In this document: piece by piece, positions 16,315-25,098 of the stretch
Position numbering within the stretch: position 1 is the stretch's first letter
Layout: each line of letters opens with the position of its first letter
Assembly (NCBI RefSeq): GCF_039541855.1
Contig: NZ_BAABHA010000004.1
Location: 248,001 to 312,000, forward strand
Reading direction: 5' to 3'
Length of the DNA: 64,000 bases
Origin: Solirubrum koreensis
Lineage (GTDB): Bacteria; Bacteroidota; Bacteroidia; Cytophagales; Hymenobacteraceae
The notes under the pieces: model-generated
Database searches by the model: none
The model's input: the letters and a program-made list of their open reading frames with translations, nothing else
Told to the model about the DNA's origin: nothing
Made by a program: the position numbers and the translations under genes

Positions 16315-17499
16315 TTAGATACCGGATTCTAGCTCTTGCTGCGCGGCGTCGCGCTCTTCGGGCGTATTTACGTTGCGCAGCTCCCGGGGTGCGGGCGGCA
16401 GCAGCACTTCCACATCGGAGTTGATGAGAGCCTTGCGGGGACAGGAGTAGCCGGCGGCCAGAAACTGCAGCAGCACCCCGTAGCTGCGCGGCTCCCAAAT
16501 GGTTATCAGCGGCTCGGGGAACTCGTTTGCAGGGCTTTGAAAAGCGGTGGCTACGCGGTCGGCGCGGCGTTGCTCTACCAAATGACGCAGCGTGGTTTCG
16601 GAAAGGAAAGGCAGGTCGCAGGCCACCACCAGCCACGCGGCGTTGGGGTCGTGGCGGAAAGCCGTGAGGATGCCGCTCATTGGGCCGAGGTCAAGAAACT
16701 GATCGGGCAGGGCGGTAAGGCCGGCCGGTACCGTAGCCACTTGATCGGGGCGGCAGGAAATGAGCACGTCTTGGCAAAATGGCGCTAGTAGGGCGGCGGC
16801 GTGGGCTTGCTGCTCGTGCTGGTGGTAGCGCAGGCGGCTTTTGTCCTGCTGCATGCGCTGGCTGTGGCCGCCGGTTAGCACCAGGCCGCGCAAGGGCGGC
16901 AGGTTCTGCTGCCACCACTGTTGCACCCAGGCGGCAATGGCATTGGTATCGGCCAAACGCAGCACGGTCACCGCTTCGGGCGCGGGCAAATGAGCCCGGA
17001 GGTAGGCGGGCAGCTCGGCTTGGTCGTCGGCAAGCAGGATGAGCTGCACGTCGGTGAGGCGGTCCAGCTTTTTTTCGAGCGGCTTTTGGGCGCTGATGAT
17101 GGCCACTTGCTGGCGGGCACGAAAATGGTTGCCGTTTACTAGTACCAAACTCTGGTCGGCCAGCCACTGCTGCTGAGCGAACTTGTCCATGCCGCGCCGC
17201 ACATCGAGGCGGCGAAACTGAATTTTATCGGTCAGTTCCGCCGACGCGCCGTGTTCCAGCATAGATTCAGTCGCACCGTTACCGGCTTCGGCCGCGTCGC
17301 CAAAAGCGTGGTCGGCATCCACGTAAGCCACGCGCAGCTGCGGCGTAAGCAAGGGCAGCAGTCGCGCTGCCAAGTTTTTGATAACGCCGCAAGGCGCACC
17401 CAAAATGGCCAGCTCGTGCCGGCCAAACTCGCCCGCCACCGACCGGACCAGGGCGGCGTGCTTTTGGTGGGTTTTCGGGGTTGAAGCTTCGTTAGGCAT
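16315..17499 (-). CDS. MobA-type molybdenum cofactor guanylyltransferase with N-terminal MobB-like domain
   Basis: This 394-residue fusion has an N-terminal MobB-like domain of about 195 residues and a C-terminal MobA domain that adds GMP to Moco to form bis-MGD, as needed by the FdhF-type enzyme. The MobA part has LTGGHSQRMQQDKSRL (the nucleotidyltransferase G-G-x-S-x-R-M..DK signature), GPMSGILTAF and VACDLPFL. The N-terminal domain lacks a usable P-loop: the region that should read GxxxxGKS/T is GAPCGVIKN, so it probably cannot hydrolyse GTP. The start overlaps the end of moaC by 8 bases (ATGCCTAA), which indicates translational coupling. Confidence 0.88.
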   Translation of the reverse strand: MPNEASTPKTHQKHAALVRSVAGEFGRHELAILGAPCGVIKNLAARLLPLLTPQLRVAYVDADHAFGDAAEAGNGATESMLEHGASAELTDKIQFRRLDVRRGMDKFAQQQWLADQSLVLVNGNHFRARQQVAIISAQKPLEKKLDRLTDVQLILLADDQAELPAYLRAHLPAPEAVTVLRLADTNAIAAWVQQWWQQNLPPLRGLVLTGGHSQRMQQDKSRLRYHQHEQQAHAAALLAPFCQDVLISCRPDQVATVPAGLTALPDQFLDLGPMSGILTAFRHDPNAAWLVVACDLPFLSETTLRHLVEQRRADRVATAFQSPANEFPEPLITIWEPRSYGVLLQFLAAGYSCPRKALINSDVEVLLPPAPRELRNVNTPEERDAAQQELESGI

Positions 17500-17989
17500 C
17501 GGCGTGGTGAAAGTCGCGCTTACCGCCGGTTTTGCTGATCAGGCGCGTTTCCTGAATCAGAATGTCGTGCGACAACGCTTTGCACATATCGTAAATGGTG
17601 AGGGCCGCCACCGAAGCGCCGGTCAGGGCTTCCATTTCCACGCCGGTTTTGCCCGTTACCGAGGCCATGCACTCAATTATTACGGCATCGGGCAGCGCTA
17701 CAGTAATGGTTACCTGGCAGTCGTCGAGGCCGAGTGGGTGGCAAAGTGGAATTAGCTCGGAGGTGCGTTTTGCGCCCATAATGCCGGCTAAAATGGCGGT
17801 TTGAAACACCGGGCCTTTGCGCGTGGGCAGGTCGCCGTGCTGCACCAGGGCCAGAATTTCGGCCCCGAGCACCACCCGACTGCGGGCCCGGGCCACCCGG
17901 CGGGTGGCGGTTTTTTCGCCCACATCAACCATTGTAGGCTGCCCGGCGGCGTTCAGGTGGGTCAGTTTGGGAGAATCGTAATCAGACAT
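17492..17989 (-). CDS. moaC: Cyclic pyranopterin monophosphate synthase MoaC
   Basis: MoaC converts the MoaA product to cPMP. The 165-residue protein shows the family segments PTMVDVGEKTATRRVA near residue 19 and GIMGAKRTSELIPLCHPL near residue 88. MASVTGKTGVEMEALTG follows near residue 125, with the catalytic His and Lys in the central and C-terminal parts. It is the first gene of a leftward pair with the mobA fusion, overlapping by 8 bases, and is divergent from moeA. Confidence 0.97.
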   Translation of the reverse strand: MSDYDSPKLTHLNAAGQPTMVDVGEKTATRRVARARSRVVLGAEILALVQHGDLPTRKGPVFQTAILAGIMGAKRTSELIPLCHPLGLDDCQVTITVALPDAVIIECMASVTGKTGVEMEALTGASVAALTIYDMCKALSHDILIQETRLISKTGGKRDFHHADA

Positions 17990-18171
17990 GAAGGAAGCGA
18001 AAGACCATAATCGGCAGGCAGCTAAACGGACGACCTATTCAGGCGGACACCGCCACCGGAGCGGCTTGTGTATGTTGCCGACCTGAAACAAACTACACTT
18101 GCCAGCAAACGTTTGCCCGTACGCGTAGTTTTCCAGCTGTAGCACCTTTCCGCCCGCAAAGTACCGCATTC

Positions 18172-19389
18172 ATGATTTCAGTTGCCGAAGCCACCCGCCT
18201 CGTGTGGTCTACCCTACGCGTGCTGCCCCCCGAAACCCTACCGCTGGCCGCTGCCTTGGGCCGGGTGCTGCGCGAGCCGCTGCACGCCGACCGCGACTTT
18301 CCGCCCTTCGACCGCGTGGCCATGGACGGCATAGCTGTGGCCTACAACGCCCTGGCAGCCGGGCAACGGGAATTTCCGCTGGAACGCACACAACTGGCCG
18401 GGCAAGCCCCGCTAACGCTGAAAAATCCGCAAGCCGCCATCGAAATCATGACCGGCGCCGCCCTGCCGCCCGGCACCGACACCGTAATTCGCTACGAGGA
18501 CTTGTTGATTAGCGACGAAGCCTCCCAGCGGGTAGCCGCTGTGCAAGTCGTTCCGCCCACTGCCGGCCATAACGTGCACCGCCGCGCCGCCGACCGCCGC
18601 CAAGGCGACCTGCTGCTGCCCGTGGGCACGGTTATGGGTCCGGCACAGCTAGCCGTGGCTGCTACCGTGGGGGCCGCCCAAGTGCAGGTTACCCGGCGTC
18701 CGCGGGTGGCCGTGGTAAGTACCGGCGACGAGCTGGTTGCCATCGACCAAACCCCGCTGCCGCACCAGATTCGGCGCTCCAACGGGCTCATGCTACAGGC
18801 CGCGGCCCAGCAAGCCGGCGCCGAAACGGCCGCGTTCCATTTCAACGACGACCCTGAGGTGCTGCGCGTTGGCCTGCCGCCGTTGCTGCGCGACTTCGAC
18901 GTGGTGCTGTTGAGCGGCGGCGTATCGAAAGGGAAGGCCGATTACCTGCCCCAGGCGTTGCAGGAAGCCGGCGCCGAGCAGCTGTTTCACGAGGTGCAGC
19001 AGCGGCCCGGCAAGCCGTTTTGGTTTGGGCGGCACCCGCAAGGCGCGGTGGTATTCGCGCTGCCCGGCAACCCCGTCTCCACCTTTTTGAATTACTTCCG
19101 CTACGCCCAGCCCTGGCTGCTGGCGGCGCAACAACCGCACCCTAGCCCCGCTCCCACCGCTTACGCAACTCTGGCTACCGATTTCGTCTTCAAGCCCAGC
19201 TTAACGCACTTCCTACTCGTCAAAATCAGCAATACCCCAGATGGCCGCCTGTGGGCCCATCCTCTCGACCGCACCCAAAATTCCGGCGACCTGGCCAGCC
19301 TGCTGCACGCCGATGCTTTCGTGGAGCTGCCCGCCGACCGCGTCGAGTTTGCTGCTGGAGAAGGCCTGCCGCTGTGGCGGTTAGCGTAG
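18172..19389 (+). CDS. moeA: Molybdopterin molybdenumtransferase MoeA
   Basis: MoeA inserts molybdate into adenylated molybdopterin. The 405-residue protein has the family order of domains with FPPFDRVAMDGIAV near residue 43 and EIMTGAALPPGTDTVIRYED near residue 90. The MoCF-binding fold follows with VVSTGDELV and LLSGGVSKGKADYLPQAL (about 245-263), then ALPGNPVSTF near residue 300. It is divergent from moaC across 182 bases. The MPT-AMP it needs is normally made by MogA/MoaB, which is not encoded in this window. Confidence 0.95.
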   Translation: MISVAEATRLVWSTLRVLPPETLPLAAALGRVLREPLHADRDFPPFDRVAMDGIAVAYNALAAGQREFPLERTQLAGQAPLTLKNPQAAIEIMTGAALPPGTDTVIRYEDLLISDEASQRVAAVQVVPPTAGHNVHRRAADRRQGDLLLPVGTVMGPAQLAVAATVGAAQVQVTRRPRVAVVSTGDELVAIDQTPLPHQIRRSNGLMLQAAAQQAGAETAAFHFNDDPEVLRVGLPPLLRDFDVVLLSGGVSKGKADYLPQALQEAGAEQLFHEVQQRPGKPFWFGRHPQGAVVFALPGNPVSTFLNYFRYAQPWLLAAQQPHPSPAPTAYATLATDFVFKPSLTHFLLVKISNTPDGRLWAHPLDRTQNSGDLASLLHADAFVELPADRVEFAAGEGLPLWRLA

Positions 19390-19421
19390 CGTTCAGCGCA
19401 AATTCCCGCAAGTGAGATATT

Positions 19422-19727
19422 ATGAACCTAATTTCGCAGAAAGACCCGGCCGTCCGGGATTTGATTGACCATTTCATGTCCTTGTTTGGCCCAGGCAGCT
19501 TTACTCTCCGGGACTATTGGGACGGTGATGCATGTGCTATCGGTTTTGAAAGCTTAAATCAAAGGCAACTTATTTATGTGAATTCATTTAATCGAAGGCC
19601 GTTCCATTATTATGTGGACTTGGAAGATGTAAGTAACTCCCACAGCTATTCCGTGATTCAGAACATTGAAAATGCCAGCATAGCCCAAGTTGAGGAATTG
19701 ATGCGGCGTTACATTATCGAACACTGA
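19422..19727 (+). CDS. Hypothetical protein of AT-richer composition
   Basis: This 101-residue soluble, acidic protein has no signal peptide and no recognisable motif. It begins MNLISQKDPAVRDLIDHF, contains aromatic-rich stretches such as PFHYYVDLEDVSNSHSY, and ends with a helix (QVEELMRRYIIEH). Its base composition is visibly lower in GC than the genes on both sides, and it uses codons such as TTA, AAT and ATT that they avoid. This suggests recent transfer. Size and acidity would fit a small immunity-type or antidote protein, but no partner toxin is present, so I give no function. Confidence 0.55.
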   Translation: MNLISQKDPAVRDLIDHFMSLFGPGSFTLRDYWDGDACAIGFESLNQRQLIYVNSFNRRPFHYYVDLEDVSNSHSYSVIQNIENASIAQVEELMRRYIIEH

Positions 19728-19736
19728 ACCGTAGAA

Positions 19737-20819
19737 CTAAAACGGCAACGCCAGCTGCCGGCCTACGGAATCTTCGCTGGCTTCCAGGTTTGAGAGCGAA
19801 ACGCCCAACAAACGCACGCCTTTGGGAAGCGGATACAGCGCGGTTAGCAGCTCGCGGCTTACGCGTTCGAGCAGCTGCTTATCGGTGAACAGGCCGAGGC
19901 TGGAGCGGCTGCGGGTGAGCTGCTGAAAGTCGGCATACTTCACCTTTACCGTTACGGTGCGGCCCAGCACGCCGGTGCGCTGGCAATATTCCCACACCGA
20001 ATCGAGGGAGGGTTGCAGGCCTTCCAGCAGCTCTTCGTCGGTGGTCAGGTCCTGCTCGAAGGTGGTTTCGGAGCCTACGGATTTGCGGACGCGGTCGGCC
20101 ACCACGGGGCGGTGGTCGATGGCGCGGGCAATGGCGTAGTAATAGCCGCCAGCCTTGCCGAAATGCTGGCGCAGAAACGCTTCGGGCAACTCCCGTAAAT
20201 CGGCGCCGGTGAAAATGCCCAGCTGGTTCATTTTAGCGGCCGTTACCGGTCCGATGCCGTGAAAGTCGCCCACCTTCAGCGGCTCCACGAAGGCCAGCCC
20301 TTCCTCGGGTTTGATGACGTGCAGGCCGTGGGGTTTGCGGTAATCGGAGGCCAGCTTCGCCAGAAACTTATTGTACGAGACGCCTGCCGAAGCTGTGAGC
20401 TGCGTTTCGGCCAGAATTTTAGCCTGGATTTGCTGCGCAATGCGCGTGGCCGAAGCCATCTGCTTCAGGTTCTCCGTTACGTCCAGGTACGCTTCGTCGA
20501 GCGACACGGGCTCGATGAGCGGCGTGTATTCGGCAAAAATGGCCCGGATTTGTCGCGACACCGCCTTGTACACCTCGAAGCGCGGCTTCACGAACACCAG
20601 ATCGGGGCACTGGCGCTGCGCCACCGTGGAGGGCATGGCCGAGCGCACCCCAAACTGCCGCGCCTCGTAGCTGGCCGCGGCCACCACGCCGCGCTGCCGC
20701 GAGCCACCTACGGCCACGGGCCGGCCGCGCAGCTCGGGGTTGTCGCGCTGCTCCACCGAGGCATAGAACGCGTCCATGTCGAGGTGAATGATCTTACGTT
20801 GGGTTTCCTGCTGCTCCAC
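19737..20819 (-). CDS. dinB: DNA polymerase IV (Y-family, DinB)
   Basis: This 360-residue error-prone translesion polymerase begins with IIHLDMDAFYASVEQRD, in which D14 and D16 bind catalytic metal. The second catalytic motif is PVSLDEAYLDVT, near residue 100. A helix-hairpin-helix segment (DFHGIGPVTAAKMNQLGI) follows near residue 182, and a little-finger domain fills the C-terminus. The end LGVSLSNLEAS..LALPF resembles a clamp-binding tail. It is tail-to-tail with the AT-rich orphan, with 9 bases between. Confidence 0.96.
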   Translation of the reverse strand: MEQQETQRKIIHLDMDAFYASVEQRDNPELRGRPVAVGGSRQRGVVAAASYEARQFGVRSAMPSTVAQRQCPDLVFVKPRFEVYKAVSRQIRAIFAEYTPLIEPVSLDEAYLDVTENLKQMASATRIAQQIQAKILAETQLTASAGVSYNKFLAKLASDYRKPHGLHVIKPEEGLAFVEPLKVGDFHGIGPVTAAKMNQLGIFTGADLRELPEAFLRQHFGKAGGYYYAIARAIDHRPVVADRVRKSVGSETTFEQDLTTDEELLEGLQPSLDSVWEYCQRTGVLGRTVTVKVKYADFQQLTRSRSSLGLFTDKQLLERVSRELLTALYPLPKGVRLLGVSLSNLEASEDSVGRQLALPF

Positions 20820-20930
20820 CGGCTCGTTTCTGGCTCCACGAAGATACGGCGCCGCGCACCGCCTGCCAGCGCCCGAACCGGCTACTTGAACGACCCAAAA
20901 CGGATGTCAAACGGCAGCTATGAACAAGCA

Positions 20931-20965
20931 AGAAGCGCCCGCAACCTTTCGGTGCGGGCGCTTCT
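20931..20965 (-). terminator. GC-rich hairpin terminator downstream of the BadF-type kinase
   Basis: AGAAGCGCCCGC pairs perfectly with GCGGGCGCTTCT. An inner ACC/GGT extension with one bulged base closes on the loop TTTC. It lies just past the stop of the leftward kinase gene and before the dinB start. The T-run on the leftward strand is weak. Confidence 0.7.
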
Positions 20966-20992
20966 GTTTAGTGCTTCAGATACTAAAAACTC

Positions 20993-21886
20993 CTACCCTT
21001 TCAGCACGGGCGTGGCGGTAAAGTCGATGCCGTCGCGCAGGGCTTCCACGTGGTAGTCCACGAGGTCGTCGATGGGCGAACGAATGATTTTGCCCACCTG
21101 CATGCCGTGGGTGCGGGCTACCTGGGCCAGCGCATCGCGGAAGTTGTAGCCTACCGAGCCCACGCAGTTAAAGCTCAGGCCCTGGTAGCCGGGGTATTGC
21201 GTCACGAGGTTCTTGAAGAAAGCCTCAAAGCCTTCCACCACGATGTCGCGGCAGTAGCTCACGTTGTTGTGGTCGTAGGCAAACTTGCTGAAGGAGGCCA
21301 GAAAGCGGTTCGGCAGCGGCTTGTTGTACACGCGGTCGAAGATTTCCTCGTTGTCGAAGCCGTACTGCTCTTTGAAGGCGGCTTGCAGGCCGTCGGGCAG
21401 CAGGCCGCGCATATAGTCGCGCAGCAGGCGCTTGCCAATCCAGGAACCCGAGCCTTCGTCGCCGAGGAAGTAGCCGAGCGAATCGATGTTGTGGGCCACC
21501 TGCTGGCCGTTGTAAATGCAGGAGTTGGTGCCAGTGCCCAGAATGGCGGCAAACCCGCTGTTGCGACCCAGCAAGGCGCGGGCAGCGGCCAGCAAATCGT
21601 GGCTCACGTACACCTTGGCCTTCGGGAAAATCTGGCGCATGGCCCTCACCACAATTTCCACGTTGGCGGGCGTGGAGCAACCGGCGCCGTAGTAGCTCAC
21701 GTCGGTCACCTGCTCGCGCGGCAGGGTGTCGGGCAGGTTGGCATCGAGCGAGGCAGCAATGCCTTCGGTGCTGATAAAGTACGGGTTGTAGCCCTCGGTG
21801 CTGAAGTGGACGCGCTGGTCGGTGTCGGCAGAATCGAGCTGACACCACGTGGTTTTGGTGGAGCCGCCGTCGGCAATCAGTATCAT
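20993..21886 (-). CDS. BadF/BadG-type sugar kinase (N-acetylglucosamine kinase-like)
   Basis: This 297-residue cytoplasmic ATPase has the ASKHA fold. The first phosphate motif is LIADGGSTKTTWCQ at the start, GAGCS lies near residue 68, and ILGTGTNSCIYNG follows near residue 116. GYFLGDEGSGSWIGKRLL (near 138) is typical of GlcNAc-kinase-like proteins of Bacteroidota. It probably phosphorylates an amino sugar or its derivative, for example in cell-wall recycling. It lies downstream of a glycosidase lipoprotein gene on the same strand, with 145 bases between, which fits sugar salvage, but the substrate is inferred. Confidence 0.85.
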   Translation of the reverse strand: MILIADGGSTKTTWCQLDSADTDQRVHFSTEGYNPYFISTEGIAASLDANLPDTLPREQVTDVSYYGAGCSTPANVEIVVRAMRQIFPKAKVYVSHDLLAAARALLGRNSGFAAILGTGTNSCIYNGQQVAHNIDSLGYFLGDEGSGSWIGKRLLRDYMRGLLPDGLQAAFKEQYGFDNEEIFDRVYNKPLPNRFLASFSKFAYDHNNVSYCRDIVVEGFEAFFKNLVTQYPGYQGLSFNCVGSVGYNFRDALAQVARTHGMQVGKIIRSPIDDLVDYHVEALRDGIDFTATPVLKG

Positions 21887-22031
21887 GGCGGGGTGCTTTA
21901 AGGGAGAGAAAACGAAGGATTTTGCGGAACCGGGAAACCCGAACCGGGAAATGCGGGCCGGAAAATACGGGTTTCATCCACGTTTCGCTGAATTTCTTCC
22001 GGCTCCGGGCCTGCACAACGGCTGCGGGCGG

Positions 22032-24845
22032 CTACTGCACCCGCGTAAAGCGCAGGTAGTCGAGCATGGCCTGGTTCACTTCGCCGTTCATGTTTTCGTT
22101 GGCGGGTTCAAAGGCCAGCACCAGCGTGTGCTGGCCTTTTTTCAGTTGAATTAGCACCGGGTTTGAATATCCCCAGTCCGACCATTCCTCTACCCCGCGC
22201 TGCGGAAAGACCACCGTACCCGCCAGTTGCGAGCTAAGGCGCAGCGTGCGCATTGCGCATTTGTTGCTGGTGTTAATGGGTCCGTTGCCGTTCGCGTAGC
22301 GAAACTCCACGGCGTACAGCCCGTCGGCCGGAACCGTCACGGGTACTGCGAGTCGGCGGTTCAGACTGCGGCTAATTTCCACGAACCCCTTGCCCGAGTA
22401 GCCTTTGTAGGGTCGGTTGGCTTTGCCCGTAGTCGCTTCCAGCTCCACCACGGTGCGGTAGCGTTCGGCGGCTACCGGCAGCGGCTCGCTGGCGAAACTC
22501 TCGAACCCAGCCGCGTCCACGGCCAGCACTTGGTATTCGGTGTAAGCCGTCGGCGCGGTCACCGCAAACTCGGTATCGGTGGTGCGGGCCGCAAATTGGC
22601 CGTTGCGTAGCACTTGGTAAGCGGTGGCTCCTTCCACCGGCGCCCAGCGCAAGCGGCCGGTTTGGTAGCGCACGGCTGGCGTCATGGGGGCTACGTGGTG
22701 CGGCACTTTGTTTTGCGTAGCTGCAGGCGGTGCTTCGTTGCTTAGCTCGATGCGGATGCGGTGCGTGCCACTGAGGCTGGCCGGCACGGCGGCATTTGGT
22801 AACGGCTGGCCATCAAGTGTAATGCTGCGGATGCTGCGGCCGTACCCACTCATTTCAATATCGAGCTTGGCTTGGCGGTACGTAAAGTTGCTCAAGCGCC
22901 GGGTGCCTTGGAGCGCCTGCGGCACAAACGGCCGGAACACCAGCCCATCGGGTTGAAAGTCCATACCGAACAGGCCTTTGTACACCAGTCCGAGCGAGCC
23001 AGACAAACTCCAGAGCATCACGCTGCTGTTTACTTGCGTGCCCGCAAAGTCGCCGTTCGAGGCCACGAAGTTCTCCTTGTTGGTGAGGAACAGCGCCGCC
23101 GGGCGGGAAACCGCGGCAATGCTTTCCATGAAGGCCGTTTCGTTGCCGGCTTTGGCGGCGGCCAGGCCCCAAAAGCTCTGCACAAAGGGCCACACGGCGT
23201 TGTTGTGGTAGGGCGGAATACCCGCAATCTGCGGGTAAATGCACGGAATGCCGTAATCCATGACGGGCGTGCGGGCCACCACAGATTGGCCCCGCGCCTC
23301 TTCTGCCACGCCAAAGAGCACGCACAGTGCCTCGCCCAGAGTTTCTGATTTGGGCGACAACGTCAGGTAGTTACGGCCGTAGCGGTACTGGCCGTAGTAG
23401 CCGTAATCTGCCAGCCATAATTGGTTGATGCCGGATTTAATATGTTCGGCAGTTGCGCTGTGGGCTTGCGCCACTTCCTCTTGCCCCAAGCGTTGGGCCA
23501 TTTTAGCCAGCACTACGTTGGCCTGGTAATGCACCGCGTTGGTGCCCAGGTTTTCGCTCTGGTAAATGTCGGTTGGCTGCATCCAGCGTGGGTATGTTTG
23601 CTCGCGCCAGTCTAGAAACGAAGACTCGCCGCGCACCAGAAAGGTCAGGCTGCCCGGCGGATTAAGGGGGATGATATCCTCCGGCTTCAGGTAGGAAGGA
23701 TTTCTCCACAACAGCTCGCTGTTTGGGTCGTAGGCGTTCTGTACGTCGTCTTCAATAGACTTTTTGATGATCGGGTACACCTTGCGCAGCCAGGCTTCGT
23801 CGCCGGTGGTGAGGTAGATTTCCCAGGCGGCCACTGCCCAGATCATGCGGTCGGTGGAAACGGGGTAAGCGCCGCCGGTGCCGGTGTCCTGAATGATGCG
23901 GCCGTCGTCGGTAACTTTGCGCAGCAGGCTGGTTTTGGCTACTTCGGGCTGCAGAGCCGCTTGGGCCAGAATAATGGAGTAGCTGATGTCGCGGGTCCAG
24001 ACGCCGGCCCACTCCTGCCCGGTTCGGAACGTACCGTCGGGCTCCACGGCGCGCCTGGCTTCTTCCAGCGCCAGGTTGTAGAGCGCGTCGAATAGCGGGT
24101 AATCCGATTGGTATTGCGGGAAGGCCGACACGTCGAGGCTTTGTTTCCAGGCGCTGGCGGTGGTTTTTGCGTCGGAGTGGGCGTTGAGCGTAACGGTGGT
24201 TTCGTAGATACCGTCGCCCTCGGGGTCCTTCAGCTCCAACTGGGGCTTGTTGATGAGGTTGTCGAAGTCCCAGCTCAGCGGCGTGGTGTTGCCGGCCACG
24301 TGCACGTGCTTGAAATCGGCCTGGTATAGCTTCTGACCGTTGTAAAGCTGATAATACCCTTGCTGCTTGAACGCCGCCAGCACCGGGCGCAGATCCAGCC
24401 GAATTTTCAGCGGCGTGTTGGGTGCCAGGTAGGTGTTAACCGGCACCGGCGTGCGGTCCACGTACTGCTGCCCGAACACAATGAGTGGGGTTTCTAGCAA
24501 CGCCCCGTCGGCTTTCGGCAGGGCTACGAACACGTGGTCCTGGCCGGGTTGCATCTCGTTGTCCTTGCCATTCAGGCTAAACTTAAAGCTCACCTGGGGG
24601 CTCTGAAACGCATTGGCCGGGCTGCGGTAATTCGAGGTCAGTTCCTGGCGCGAAAGGGCGCGGGCCGTGTGCGGCCCCTGCACTACGGCGTCGCGGTAAA
24701 TGGTGTAGGCGTCGGATTGCCACACGGGCGCGGGCGCCGTTGGCTCCGGGGCCGGCGTTGCGGCCGGATTGGAAGTAGTCGTTTGCTGCATTTTGCAGGC
24801 GCCAAACGTCAGCAGCAGGCCCGCCGACAGGGGTAGATACTTCAT
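22032..24845 (-). CDS. Six-hairpin glycosidase lipoprotein with C-terminal carbohydrate-binding domain
   Basis: This 937-residue lipoprotein starts MKYLPLSAGLLLTFGACKM, with the lipobox cysteine at 17, followed by a Pro/Ala/Thr linker. A beta-rich region runs to about residue 250. An (alpha/alpha)6 catalytic domain of the MGH1/GH63 or trehalase-like kind follows, with WAGVWTRDISYSIIL, GGAYPVSTDRMIWAVAAWE and YHNNAVWPFVQSFWGLAA. After it come a small beta-domain, a fibronectin-like domain (about 715-790) and a CBM6/35-like domain to the end. The start at 24845 is preferred over one 16 codons upstream because it yields the lipoprotein signal. It probably trims an alpha-linked glycan at the cell surface; the exact linkage is unknown. 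Confidence 0.78.
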   Translation of the reverse strand: MKYLPLSAGLLLTFGACKMQQTTTSNPAATPAPEPTAPAPVWQSDAYTIYRDAVVQGPHTARALSRQELTSNYRSPANAFQSPQVSFKFSLNGKDNEMQPGQDHVFVALPKADGALLETPLIVFGQQYVDRTPVPVNTYLAPNTPLKIRLDLRPVLAAFKQQGYYQLYNGQKLYQADFKHVHVAGNTTPLSWDFDNLINKPQLELKDPEGDGIYETTVTLNAHSDAKTTASAWKQSLDVSAFPQYQSDYPLFDALYNLALEEARRAVEPDGTFRTGQEWAGVWTRDISYSIILAQAALQPEVAKTSLLRKVTDDGRIIQDTGTGGAYPVSTDRMIWAVAAWEIYLTTGDEAWLRKVYPIIKKSIEDDVQNAYDPNSELLWRNPSYLKPEDIIPLNPPGSLTFLVRGESSFLDWREQTYPRWMQPTDIYQSENLGTNAVHYQANVVLAKMAQRLGQEEVAQAHSATAEHIKSGINQLWLADYGYYGQYRYGRNYLTLSPKSETLGEALCVLFGVAEEARGQSVVARTPVMDYGIPCIYPQIAGIPPYHNNAVWPFVQSFWGLAAAKAGNETAFMESIAAVSRPAALFLTNKENFVASNGDFAGTQVNSSVMLWSLSGSLGLVYKGLFGMDFQPDGLVFRPFVPQALQGTRRLSNFTYRQAKLDIEMSGYGRSIRSITLDGQPLPNAAVPASLSGTHRIRIELSNEAPPAATQNKVPHHVAPMTPAVRYQTGRLRWAPVEGATAYQVLRNGQFAARTTDTEFAVTAPTAYTEYQVLAVDAAGFESFASEPLPVAAERYRTVVELEATTGKANRPYKGYSGKGFVEISRSLNRRLAVPVTVPADGLYAVEFRYANGNGPINTSNKCAMRTLRLSSQLAGTVVFPQRGVEEWSDWGYSNPVLIQLKKGQHTLVLAFEPANENMNGEVNQAMLDYLRFTRVQ

Positions 24846-25098
24846 GCAAGCAGGAAAAAGTCGAACGCGGGCGTTTCGGAGCGGGTTTCGCAAAGCCCGG
24901 CCCAGAGTGGCAATCAGCCCACGGGGAGGCCGCGAACAACGTTGCGCTGCCTGAACCGTGGGTCGAAAGTGACCCTAAAGTAAGAACCGCTGTCCGATGC
25001 TGCTCCTCAAGCAGGAGCCTTCTGCTGGCTCGTTCCTTTCAAAACCTGCTGCTTTTAACCGTTGGCCAGAAGGAAAACCAGCGCCTGATCCTGGTGGA

